Assembly: GCA_037074615.1 (NCBI GenBank)
Contig: CM073536.1
Span: forward strand, 2,175,001-2,239,000
Reading direction: 5' to 3'
Origin: Leucaena leucocephala
Taxonomy: Eukaryota > Streptophyta > Magnoliopsida > Fabales > Fabaceae
DNA length: 64,000 nucleotides
Shown: positions 23,801 through 35,459 of the stretch, in pieces
How positions within the stretch are numbered: the first letter of the stretch is position 1
Layout: each line of letters begins with the position of its first letter
The notes under the pieces: model-generated
Database searches by the model: none
What the model was told of the DNA's origin: nothing
Seen by the model: the letters and a program-made list of their open reading frames with translations, nothing else
Made by a program: the position numbers and the translations under genes

Positions 23801-24712
23801 ACAGGCAATGCCATGGTGAGAAGCTCCCCAACACACTATGGTTGGAGGACAATGGCGGACGGTGACGCCGTTTCCATATTTGGATCTAGTCACATTTGGG
23901 TCGACCACAATTCCCTCTCTCATTGTGCTGATGGCCTGGTTGACGCTGTCATGGGCTCTACTGCCATTACAATCTCCAACAACCATTTCACCCACCACAA
24001 TGAGGTGCGTTCATTGCACTCCCTTGATTCCCTTCCCTGTATCAACTGCAAAACTTTAATCCCTTGGTGTTGGAATCCAGGTCATTCTGCTGGGCCACAG
24101 TGACTCTTACACAAGGGACAAGCAAATGCAAGTGACCATCGCTTACAACCATTTTGGAGAGGGACTCATCCAGAGGATGCCTAGGTAACTAACTAACTTG
24201 AAAGGGCTTGCTCTGTTTCTTTCGAAGAGAAGGATGTCAGGCTAACAAGATATTGTGATGGATGATGCAGGTGCAGGCACGGATATTTCCACGTAGTGAA
24301 CAATGACTACACTCACTGGGAGATGTACGCGATTGGTGGGAGTGCAAACCCCACCATCAACAGCCAGGGGAATAGATACAATGCTCCACTTAATACCTTC
24401 GCCAAGGAGGTACACATTAATTAAATACATGTGTTTGGCATTCACAATAAATTTTGGCGAGTTGTCTCACATAATGGTGGTGTTGGGCAGGTGACAAAGC
24501 GAGTGGAGACAGCAGCAAGCCAGTGGAAGGGATGGAATTGGAGGTCAGAGGGAGATCTCATGCTGAACGGTGCTTATTTCACCCCATCTGGCGCCGGAGC
24601 CTCAGCCAGCTATGCCAGAGCCTCTAGCTTAGGAGCTAAGTCCTCTTCCATGGTCGGCACCATGACTTCTAATGCTGGCGCACTTGGCTGCAAAAAAGGC
24701 CGCCAATGCTAG
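20809..24712 (+). CDS. Pectate lyase (polysaccharide lyase family 1)
   Basis: A secreted wall enzyme that cleaves de-esterified homogalacturonan by Ca2+-dependent beta-elimination. Six exons: 20809-20903, 22226-22300, 23362-24004, 24081-24184, 24271-24409 and 24491-24712, totalling 1278 nt and 425 residues. The signal peptide (about 1-24) is exon 1; exon 2 is the variable N-terminal linker. Exon 3 begins at GGCAG|AACCATCC, giving the conserved RNSTERRKLGFFSCGTGNP. The signature WVDHNSLSHCADGLVDAVMG (236-255) carries the calcium-site aspartates, and LIQRMPR (300-306) the catalytic arginine region. HGYFHVVNNDY and the C-terminal GALGCKKGRQC are also present. An ATG-initiated frame at 23288 in front of exon 3 is intron read-through. 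Intron 1 is long (1322 nt) with a GC-rich 5' part. The family role is in cell separation, pollen or growth; the specific member is not determined. Confidence 0.92.
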
Positions 24713-27114
24713 CGTCCTCTACCAAAACAACAATTAGATTTTTCTTTTGTGTTTTATTCTCAGTATTTTTACGATATTATAGCAGGAAGAAAGTTAAGTC
24801 CATTGTTTTGCAACCTCACAGGTCTTGTGTTCTTGACAAGTGTACATTTATTACACGCGTCAACTTGTTGTTTGGTTTCACATTGTGTGTGTATCTACTC
24901 TAGTATTGGTCAACCTCAGCGGCTCATCCTGCTCCAGCAGCCCTAACAAACAATGCCATTGAAGTTGAAGGAGCAGGAGCAGAAGCGTGGTCCACTGTTC
25001 CTTCTTCCGTCCATCCCAGCTCACTCACCATTTCCATTGAAGCAGGATTGTGATATACTATCAAGTTTTTTTCAGTTCTATAGGACTTGGAATGGATTCA
25101 GATTTTTCACCTTTTTATCCCTGTTGCCATTTTTTTTGGTTCTTATGGAGTCAATTCAATTATATACAACAAGCAAAAGCACGATTGTCAGACTTGAGTT
25201 ATGGAAAAACTTTATCAAGGACGACGACGAATGATGATGAATGACGGAATAGCAAAAGCGGGGGTCTTTTTGTTCCCTTTAACTTTCGCCTGCTTTTATA
25301 TTTTGTTCATTGTCAATGCCAGTAAGGGTTGTGTATCATTTAACTCATCTGCCAATGCCCGTTCCTCCACCAACAAAGAGTGATTCTTACATGTGCACAC
25401 CTGGACCCCCCACATGCATTCACTGTCATTATCTTTCCAATTAACATGATGACCCCTTTTTACCCACAATGTCCTTTGTCCCCTCCTCATGGCCTCATTA
25501 CTTTGAGATTTGCCCTTTGAATTGAAGCAAATTAATCTTTCGTAAAAGAGCAAATTGACTTGTCCCTCTAAAGGCGCGTTACGTGTAAACACTCAATTAA
25601 CTTTTTTTCATTTTTTTCTCTTTTGTCATGAAAGTAATAGCGCTTTCTTAAGACACTGATAATTTGCACAGCTACGTTATGCCTAGCAAGAGACCCCATA
25701 TCAGAGGAGCAGAGAACTCGTTTATTTAATTTGTTGCAGCAGCAGCAGCAGCGGGGAGAGATATTTCTTGAACTTGAGAATATAAGAGGGACATGTTATT
25801 ATCTAAATGGAAGTGTTGAAAAGTGGTATTTGGGACATGAATTGAGGGAAATGACACGTACTGGAAGTAAATGCGGGCATGCCAATGGAGAGAGCAAAGC
25901 CAAAGACACATGTTAAGATGGTGAGCCATGTGAGATGGGCTCCATTTTGCATGTGAGGAGTCTCACTTTCTCTTCAAAACTCAAAGCAATCTGTGCTGTG
26001 TTAGGCCCCCCACAAACATGTCCCTCCACTATCCAAATCCCATTTGTTACCACTTCAAAACTCTATTAAATGGAATGCAAAAGTTTCTGTCTCTGACAAG
26101 CTGCAAAGCGCAACGTTTTCTTCATTTTATTAGTGCCGCATATGAACTTCAGAGCTGAAGCAAAAAAATTCATGCATATTCTTATTATCTGTTAACTGAC
26201 GTTTTAGCCTAAAACATTTGAAGTAAAAATGGTTGGTGTGTGAAGTAAAAATAAGTAGAAAGATTGGGCACCGACAAAAAAATTTGTTGGGTGGGGGCGG
26301 GTGTGTGTGTGTGTAGTAAGGGAGGTACATTCAGGTGAGCAAATGAATGAGAGAGGGTAGAGAAGGCTTGGGGTTATGTTATGAGGTTGGTTCCACTCAT
26401 TCCATGATAGGCAAAGTTGCACCCTCTCTTTCCATAAAGACACAAAAAACACCCACTTTGCTCTATTTCATTAATTAATATCATCATTAACATGCTCTCA
26501 TCATTATTACTCTTACCTCTAAACCTAATCTTGTCACCTTCCTTCCCTTTAAATTTTCATGCCCAAACAAAACACTTAGAGTATTATTTGACTTTTATGG
26601 AGAATATGTGTGCCCTTACTTTAAATTTTCTTTGCTTATTTTTTTCTATTGCTATTTATAATAAAATTCTCGTGTTTAGGAGGATCAACAAAAATACCAA
26701 AAGTAATAAAAGGACAGAAAAAGACCAAGTATTAATAAATAATAAGATATAGAGTACTCCTATAATAATGTTTCTTTTTTAACTTGGAGAAGAAAGAAGT
26801 TTTATGTTTTTGAACTGGAGGGGAAGAAAGAAGTTTGATACTTGCAAATATCTGAAAATAATGGATGCTCCTATTAATTTATAACGCGTTTCTGTATTTC
26901 CTTTTCTTTTTCTTTTTTGGGGGTTTTCAACGTATATAGGTCTTTATCATAAATCATAGGCAAGAAGAAAACAAAATAAACCCAAACAGCAGATAATTTT
27001 AATATAAATAAATATAGTATCACAATTAACAAACAGCAACTGACGGTAAACTATAGACATGTTTTGGTAGCTTTGACCAAACACTCGGTTCTCCCTCCTT
27101 TTGCGGAGGACCTT
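24713..27114. other. Intergenic region between pectate lyase and the inverted-repeat element
   Basis: No convincing gene. It has a (CAG)-type run at 25737-25752, a (GT)n run near 26300-26315 and T-rich tracts. The frames of 60-98 codons here show no family features. Confidence 0.4.
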
Positions 27115-27570
27115 TAGGATGTGTTTGGCTCAAGCAAAGAAAAAGAAGGAGAGAAATTTTAATAGAAGAAAAAGAAAGGAAGAAGATGAATTTTATTATT
27201 ACCTTGTTTGGATTAACATTAAGGGAGGGGAGAAAAAAGATTTTCATATTATCTTGTTTAGTTCAAGAAAGGAGAGGAGAGAAAATACTCTTATATAGAC
27301 AAATTTATCTTATATTATTTTATAGAATATTTTAATAAAATATAATATATGGGTAATATTGGGATATTAAAAAAATTAAGAGTATATTAATATTAGAAAA
27401 TAATAATATCATACTTCCCCTCCAAATTCCCCCAATTTTGGAGGGGAAGTAAAGTTGGAGAAAAAAAAAATTCTCCCCCTCCTAAATGTCTTAATTAACC
27501 AAATAAAAGGAGGGGGGCAAAATCCCTCCCCTTCTCCTCCCTCCCCCAAATTACCCAAACCAAAGGGAAC
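27115..27570. repeat. Imperfect inverted-repeat (foldback-like) element
   Basis: The left half (TGTGTTTGGCTCAAGC, then CTTGTTTGGATTAACATTAAG with purine-rich GGAGGGGAGA blocks) is matched in inverted orientation by the right half (CTTAATTAACCAAATAAAAGG, then CCTCCCTCCCCCAAATTACC and CCAAACCAAAGG). The TTTGG-type ends and internal GA-rich arms suggest a MITE able to fold into a long hairpin. Exact ends and target-site duplication are unclear. Confidence 0.45.
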
Positions 27571-28221
27571 ATTTTTAAAATTACGAAAGGGTCAAAATTT
27601 TCATGAGAAAATTTAATATTGTAGATCAGATTTTATAGTCACAATCACACCTATATATAAAGAAGAAGAAGAAAATTACAGGAGAAGTTACATGACCTAA
27701 CATCTTCAGCAATGCAATAATAGATTTAGGGATAACACCAACTATTCCAATTCCAAGTGGGTTCCACACCTCAAACGTCATATCAGACGAGTAAAATTCA
27801 GTAATAGATTTTATTTTTTGGCCAACAATGAAATAATAGATTTAATAATATCAATTTGAGGTAATAAATTAGGTTATGAAATTTAAAAAAAATGAAAGTA
27901 TCTGGCCATAATTGAAAAGGATGAGATTGAAACAGTTACCTTCCTGTTTCATTCTCTTCCTTTATCTCTAGAATTTCCAAACAAAAGATAAAAAGCCAAT
28001 TCATCATTTGTCTTTTCATTCCGTTGATTTCCATTCATCCAAACACATTCTAAGTACCATCAAAATGTCAACCAAGAGGCAAATTCTCCTATCAAAATGT
28101 CAACCAAGAGGCAAATTCTCCTTCCAGTAGCAGAAGGCTATTAAACAATGGAACCAACCAAGCTCATAAAATATTGTGCCTATAGAATCTACTTCTACTC
28201 CATAGCAGCAACAAAAAGCAC
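27571..28221. other. Intergenic spacer downstream of the ITPase gene
   Basis: AT-rich sequence with a 31-bp direct duplication near 28063-28122 (ATCAAAATGTCAACCAAGAG twice). No gene is seen. Confidence 0.4.
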
Positions 28222-29978
28222 TTAGACATTGTCAATCTGAAAAGCATATCCAGCTTCCCCAAAATGTGACTTCACCATATCAAGAGCTTTGAAACGGTGA
28301 GAAATTTTGTTCTTTTCTTCCTTTGTCATCTCTGCATAACTATGCATAGAACAAACAAAGCCAATTAGATTCCATTCATAATTATGAAATACTAGAACAT
28401 AGTATGCTAGCAAAGGTTAGAATTACGTTTGCTCATAGCCATCCGGTTGAAAAATTGGATCCCATCCAAAATCATTTGGTCCTCTTGCAGGAACAATCTT
28501 CCCCTAGCATTCCAACCAGAATTATGAATTAGCCCATTATTTACATTAGCTCCTTACAGTAGATGTAAAGAATATATAAACACGTTGACTTCTGGCACAC
28601 TAGCGTAGGAAAAATTTAAAGAAATACCATAGTTTTTCCAATAAAAGTCACAGGTTCGCAACCAGGCCCAACAGCAAAGGAAAACGCACACAACGCATAA
28701 GCTGATTTATCATCATAAGCCATCAATAAGTTGTTGAGACCTGGAAAATGAATTGAAGAAATGGTAAACCAGAACTCTTGAGACAGCCCAGCAAACAAAT
28801 CATAGAACTGAAAAAAAATGTGCACATTATGCAGTTAAGGCAAGACCTTCGTGACCAATCTTCTGCAGGAACCATTTGCTGCATGATTCATCCAACCAAT
28901 GAAATTAATGATCATCCAACCAACAAGATACACTAGGATCACAGAAATCTTGATCAAAAGGAACAGAAACAATATAATGGGACAGTCTTCTGGCTACTGC
29001 AGAGATCTTTATGGTGCTATAAGCTTGCATTGATATCAGTCCAACTTGAATGAGCTATAGCATTGAGTACAGTAACATTTAAGATTTTCGCCCACCACAA
29101 CTTAGCTTTTTGATGAACAAAGTCAAATATCAGTCCAACTTGATTTAGCCTCAAAAAGAATATAAACCTTGTTTGAGTTCAGACATAAAACAGTGAGACA
29201 TTGTATTTAATCTTGCGTCATTTACTACCAAAAGTTAATGAAGAACTTGTGCTTCATTTTCTATTCTCAATCATGGCATTTCATGATGCACTTCATTTTT
29301 AAAATTTTGAAATGACTGGCACTTAGGCCAGCACCTAATAAGAACTAGAATTTAGAAAGAAAATAGAGTTTACCTGAAGAATCACATTAAAAAATTGAAA
29401 CAGAACTTACATGTAAGGCCCTGCAACAATTTCAAGTAAAAAGATCCAGAGTCAAGTTTAACAGATTCAGATTATAATACATAACATGAAGAATAAGAAT
29501 ATGACATCTACCTGGGAGGCCCTTTAAGGCATTGAAACAGAGGCAAGTGTCTTCTACTAGTACAGGTCCATTAACCTTGTCATGCATTAAAAAATATGAA
29601 AATGAAAAGGGAGAAAAAAAAAATTGAACGAAAACAAAGAAATACAGCTTAAAATCAAACAAGTTCATGTGTGTATAAGAGAACAAAGTAACTAAGTACC
29701 TGAGCAGCAGCCAATCGAGCCTTCTCTTTAGATATTTCTTCAGGCTCACCTTGCAACTCTGGCACTGTAAAATTAATCAGAAATATCAGGAATGCAAGAG
29801 AACTGTAAGTAAAAATTTAAGAGTGGGAAATCTTACAGTCAAGCTTGAGGGACTTAAAAGGAACGGACTGGCCCAAGATAGCGCGTACTTCTTCAAGCTT
29901 TTTTGCATTGCCAGTGACAAAAGTAACTGGCTTTGACAGTACTCGCCCTGAAGCATTGGCCATTGCAGCAGCTGCCAT
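28222..29978 (-). CDS. ITPA: Inosine triphosphate pyrophosphatase (ITPase, HAM1 family)
   Basis: A house-cleaning enzyme that hydrolyses ITP, dITP and XTP to monophosphates, keeping deaminated purines out of DNA and RNA. Eight exons: 29837-29978, 29700-29764, 29575-29512, 29411-29420, 28847-28878, 28628-28740, 28427-28503 and 28222-28339; the sum is 621 nt, giving 206 residues, normal for the family. The substrate-binding VTGNAKKLEEV motif is near 21-31, followed by [48 protein letters not shown] and the terminal KNKISHR. Exon 4 is only 10 nt (GGCCTTACAT) yet encodes the conserved PY of GPYIKWF. The exon 5 donor (GAAG|GTCTTG) is non-consensus. The start at 29978 (MAAAAMANASG) is preferred over the in-frame ATG at 29963 because relatives start with an Ala run. 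The gene appears intact. Confidence 0.92.
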
Positions 29979-31010
29979 TATCCGAGGTGCCTGCTTTTGT
30001 CTTCTCTGGCAGGAGGCAGAATACCTGATCCCTTATACAAAATAGGCTATATATATTCAGACAATATACCTGATCTTCTGCAAAACAGCAAGTAGCAACC
30101 AGCCTGATATTCCTAAAAACCTTGATTAAAACTTCATGTTTTCACAAACATTTCCCAATCTCAACATGCTAAAGTTGAAGGGGACTTCAACTTAACGTTT
30201 TAAACTCAGTTCTTAAAGCCATTGAGCATCTCAATGGACACTTCCCACATTTTCTACACTTTGAAATCAGATTGTGATAAAGATTATGTATTTAATTCTA
30301 TTTCAAAGCTACTCAATCAACTTTGTTCTTAAATTGATAGCCTAAACCCGAAGGCCAAAATCTAAGTACCAACAGAAACAGGACAAGCTGTCACTATTGT
30401 CAAAACAACGTCCTTCAAATTTGATTATGGCTAATCAGAAATCCACCAGAACTACATTTGATAAAATGCAAGGAAATGCATTAGAGGTTTTGAAGGGAAA
30501 AAAAGATCCAAAGTCTAACGGTGCATAGTACAAAGTCCAAAAAATTGAATATGCAATAAGTGAAAAGCAAGCGGTCTTTCATATAAACTCCAATTGGGTG
30601 CTCTTCTATCTTCAGAATAATACTTGGGCATCCTTGAGGATTAGAGAAGAAAAACTAGCAGCAACCTACCAGCTCTAGGAGCTCGATAATCCTCAAACAA
30701 AAGGTGTTTATACAAATGTGATGAAATACATACAAAAAAACCTATACCTTCAACTAAAAACGAATCAATTCGGTGACTAAACATGATAAATGATTTTGGC
30801 ATAACAATCAAAACGGAGTTCACAGAATACTAACTTTTTCATCCGCAGGGTCTCTCTATCAAAATAGAAACAAAAGAAAAGGATGAAGATGAGCCACATA
30901 CCGCAGGCGTAAAAGGCTCAAGACACGAGCAGTTGCTGCTATGGTGGCCACAGGGGAGTGACGGCGACGGCGACGGCGCAGGACGGTTCTATGTGAAATT
31001 GGGAACACTA
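29979..31010 (-). other. Putative 5' untranslated exon and leader intron of the ITPase gene
   Basis: A GC-rich minus-strand segment ending at a good donor (CTGCG|GTATGT, exon end 30902) lacks an ATG. An acceptor (AAAGCAG) lies 12 nt before the ITPase start. This suggests a leader exon at about 30902-31010 and a leader intron of about 910 nt, which would explain the lack of other genes here. This is inference from splice signals. Confidence 0.35.
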
Positions 31011-31274
31011 TGTCACTGGACACTGGGAACAGAGTACAGTTTTATTTTGTTTGTTTGTTTTTGACTTTTTTTTTCTGGTATGTGATGCTTTTTTAGCTTG
31101 TTTTTGGTCCGAAACAAATCATTACCTGGCCCGTGGGTTAGATTAGGCTGGGTATCAGAATTGGGCCTAAATATTTTTGCCAAATTGGGCCTACAATTTT
31201 TACAAAACTGTTTTTTAGATTGGGCTGACAAACAAAATCCATAATACCTTGGAAAGAATTCAACATGAGTTGAC

Positions 31275-31460
31275 ATGAGTTGACATAGGTGATAAGGAGC
31301 AGATTCGTATTCTATAAGGATGCGAGTTCAATTCCTACTACTGTAGTGAGGGTTCCTTTAATAGGAAATCTCGTAAGTCCTCTGTAAGCGCTCTCTGAGC
31401 TCTGGGGCTGTGCTCTAACCTTGGTGGGGGACCGATACTGAACCAACCTAATTTTTTTTT
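31275..31460 (+). mobile_element. SINE family C, copy 1
   Basis: The head has A-box-like ATAGGTGATAAGGAGC and B-box-like GAGTTCAATTCC. The body has AATCTCGTAAGTCC and CTCTGAGCTCTGGGG, and the end is a T run at 31452-31460. It aligns with a reverse-oriented copy at 52033-52222. The T-run tail and tRNA-like head support a plant SINE. The target-site duplication is not clear. Confidence 0.6.
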
Positions 31461-32685
31461 AGAAAATAAATATAATTTTTAAATATATTTAACAACTATA
31501 TACAGTATATTCTAATTAAGGATCCATACAATTATATGTAAAAATCATATATTTATTTTATTATTATGGTTTATTTTGGTTAAAAATTTTAATTATATTT
31601 ATAAACTATATATTGTTTGTAAAAAAAAAACATGCGATGACTTTAAAAAAATCTTGAGCAAGTGTTATTCATTTGAGTCTCTTATAAACCAAAAGAGATC
31701 ACCCTGGTTCAATTTCAGCGGTTACTGCTGAAATTAGTGCATGTAAACTCAAGTTACACTTGACTAATGCTCCCGCTTCAAAAATTCATCCAACCTCTTA
31801 CTTTCATTTTTACTTATTATTAAAATAATAATATAATATAAATAAATTGCTGAAAGATTAATAATACCATGTCGGAATATTATATTAATTAAAGTTTTTA
31901 TGAATAATAATAAAAAAAAAGGGTCACGCATAAACGGAAGCTACATTGAGAATTGTGAAGAAGATGCCAAAACTGAAAGTCTGAAACAAACATTGTGGAG
32001 GTTTTCTCATATATGCATCTGGCCTCGGTTTCCTACACTCTTCTAATTCTTTCCGTTTAATTTAGTCAAAAACAAAAATAAAGGTCCCATTTATCTGCGT
32101 CCCTACACATATTCAATTTCAATATTATATATAAAAAATTAAAAATATCTACACCATTTTATGAGTAATGAACATATATATATATATACGTATTGAGAAT
32201 TTTTCCCCCTTTGTTTTTGGTCCATGGCCAAAATACTTCCGTTCATAATTAATCAAAACCCAGAATAAAAAACACATATTGGGAAGGGGTTAATTAAATT
32301 GTAACTCGTGCGCATAGAAGTTTGAACCACACCGACAAAAAGATACAGATGACATTCTAGAGGTCAAGACTCAGAGTATTTTTTTGCTTATACGTTTACA
32401 TAATACATACAGTTATACGTTATAATATTCAACCATTTTCATCTCTTAAACACTCCTTTTTCCAGTTTTACCGGAGGAAAAATCTCAACTTTCTCAATCA
32501 CTAATTGTTCACGCAGCCATGGACCACTTGGCATTTTCACGAGTCTTCTGCATGTTCGATGCTGACGTGTCAATGCATGGTTTGCTTGGGATTCAGCCCA
32601 AGAAGGGTAAGTCCTAGTATTAGTACACAGATTCCCAGAGAAAGATGCTCTAACCGTACCCCCGAGGAATCAGAAATTTGGAAAA
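31461..32685. other. Intergenic region upstream of the receptor-kinase pseudogene
   Basis: AT-rich sequence with a (TA)n run at about 32175-32187. A 60-bp stretch with GC-richer frames at 32505-32640 shows no family similarity. No gene is supported. Confidence 0.4.
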
Positions 32686-35459
32686 ATGAAGCAAATCTTG
32701 GTGTTTTTCTCATCTGTCATCTTCACTCTCTTCTTATGTACGACGACCCTTGCTTTCTCTTATAACCATGAAGCTTTTCTGCTTTTTTCATGGCTTCACA
32801 GCTCACCCTCATCACTACCCTCTTCACATTTCTCTAACTGGAACATTCGTGACAGAAACCCATGCAATTGGACCTCCATAACTTGTTCTCGTCGAGGTTT
32901 CGTCACGAAAATTAATGTTGTTTCTGTCCCTCTGGACTTTCCTCTACCTTCCAATCTCTCGTCCTTTCGCTTCCTCAGAAAACTTGTCATACCAAACGCA
33001 AATCTCACCGGAACCATCGCTTCCGATATCGGTGCTTGTTCCTCCCTTACCGTCATTTATCTTAGCCATAATAGTCTCACTGGTTCTATTCCTGCAAGTG
33101 TTGGGAATTTACCAAATCTCAGGATTTTGGCCTTAAACTCCAACTTCCTCAGTGGAGAAATCCCAAATGAGCTAAGTTATTGCATTGGCCTGAAATCTCT
33201 CTTCCTTTCAAATAATCAGCTGGGTGGGACTATCCCATCTTCGCTGGGAAAATTATCAAAACTTGAGCATTTTAGAGCAGGAGGGAACATTAACATTACT
33301 GGGAATATACCACATGAGCTGGGAAATTGCATTAGTTTGATTTCTTTGGGGTTGACTGAAACCAGCATATCAGGCTCTTTGCCAGCTTCGTTTGGGAGGC
33401 TGAAGAAGCTTCAAAGGCTGTCCATTTGTGATACTATATATGCTTTCTTGTGAGATTCCTTCAGAGATAGGTAATTGCTCGGAGCTTGTTGAGTTGAGGC
33501 TATGCAAAAATAATCTATCAGGTTCTATTTCATCTGATATTGGGAGGCTTCAGAAGCTACAGATTTTGAGTTTATGGGATAATTCTGTTGTTGGGGATAT
33601 TCCTAAAGAGATTGGTAACTGCACAAGCTTGAGAACGCTTGAGCTTTCTTTGAATTCTTTATCTGGGACTATCTCTTTGTCTGTGGGTAATCTTATGAAG
33701 ATTACCCACATGGAGACAATAATAATGGTTCTTCAGAGATGGGAAACACATGGAGATGGCAATTCATTCCATTTCAGAGGTTAAATTTCTCAGTTGAACA
33801 GGTACTCAGAAGCTTGAAAGACGAAAATATAATAGGAAAAGGATGCTCAGGAGTTGTGCATCGTGTTGATATTGGTAATAATGAAGCCATAGCCGTGAAG
33901 AAACTGAGGACGCCAGCTCCAATGGTTTCAGGTGATGGTGGACCCAATAATGATGACTCTTTCTCGAGAGAGCTGAGAATCCTAGGTTTAATCCGACATA
34001 GGAACATTGTGAGACTCCTAGGATGCTGTTGGAGTCGAACCACAAGATTGCTTATGTAGAAGTATATGCCAAATGGGAACTTAAGCAGTCTACTTCATGA
34101 GAGGGATGAAGAAAATTCTTGTCTGGAATGGGGAGTGAGGTACAAAATCTTATTGGGTGCTGCACAAGGCCTCGAATATCTTCATCATGATACAGAACCT
34201 CCAATAGTTCACAGAGACATCAAAACCAGTAACATCCTCATTGGCCCTGAATTTGATGCTTGCATTGCTGATTTTGGCTTGGCCGAGTTTGTTGACGATT
34301 GTGGTTTCGGCAACTCCCCCAGTGCAGTCGCTGGTTCTTGGGGATATATTGCTCCTGCTCAGTATATACTTGAATATGCATTAATTATTGTTTTTCCTTA
34401 TCTCCAATTACCTTCTTCATTGAAGTAAACTTTGTTTCAATATTCAGCATAAGTTGTTATTGTTATCTAGTGTTTGGTACATGCATATCTTTCAGGTTGC
34501 AACACACCCCTGGAAACAAGTATATATGTTACAACGATATCCAAAATACTAATTAAGAGGCATAAATATATTGTACAGGTTATGGTTTTGTTAACTTCCA
34601 TAAAATTCGATTTGGATATCCGTTCGACATGGAAATTTCAATCATCATACCAAATATAAAATGTTTTAAAATTACTATGAAATTAAATCCAAGTAATTAC
34701 ATGAGTCTTTAAGATGGGAGTATTCCTAACTCCATTAACTATATACTGTTTTTCATCCTAAATGTAGGAATTGATTGAGAATTTATTTTAGTCCTATATA
34801 TAAAATCTTAATCTATTTTATTTCTATATTTATAGTTTTGTCTCAAACTATCTTTGTTGATTATATGAGAGTTTCTAACAAGGGATAATCTTAATAAAAA
34901 TGATTAAAGAGAACCAACTCATATTTTTTTATAAATAACTAATTTTTTTAATATTTATAAATCAGTTATTTAGCTAGGCTATTAATTTTTAAGTACGAAC
35001 TAATCTATTTTCTTTTAGAGTATATATGGCTGCATGATGAAGATCACTGAGAAGAGTGATGTTTATAATTTTGGTGTAATGATGCTAGAAGTTCTGACCG
35101 GCAAGAAACCGAATGATCCGAGCATACCAGATGGGTTACACATTGCTGAGTGGGTGAGACAAAAGAGTGGACAAGTAGAAGCCCTAGACCCTGCCTTACA
35201 ATCGGCACCAGAACCAGAAATAGAAGAAATGAAGGAAGCATTAGACATCGTCCTATTGTGCTTAAGTTCTTCCCCGAATCAAAAGACCTAAAATGAAGGA
35301 CATGGCAACCATGATCAGGGAAATTAAACAAGAAATTGAGGAATATGCTGATTTTGATATCCTTTTAAAGGACTCTCCTACACCACTTACTGCGCCTGCT
35401 GCAGAATCTTCACAAGCACATGCAGCACCAAGCCCCTCTACTCCAACCTCACCAAGATG
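32686..35459 (+). pseudogene. LRR-XI receptor-like kinase pseudogene (RGI/RCH-like)
   Basis: The frame opens with a signal peptide, an LRRNT region (NPCNWTSITCS) and about nine LRRs typical of root-growth-factor-receptor-like kinases. Lesions: (1) a frameshift near 33437 in an ACTATATATG run; (2) a deletion near 33712 that joins LRR sequence directly to the juxtamembrane segment (NTWRWQFIPFQ), removing many LRRs and the transmembrane helix; (3) an in-frame TAG at 34057-34059 in the hinge, where relatives read LLMYEYMPNG; (4) loss of the GT donor after GYIAP (CTCAG instead) and an extra ATAT after the downstream acceptor near 35021; (5) a +1 frameshift near 35281 (CAAAAGACC). The glycine loop, AVKKL lysine, HRDIKTSN and DFGLAEF remain readable. 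It cannot encode a receptor. Downstream it borders the duplicated cysteine-rich-peptide block. Confidence 0.88.
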
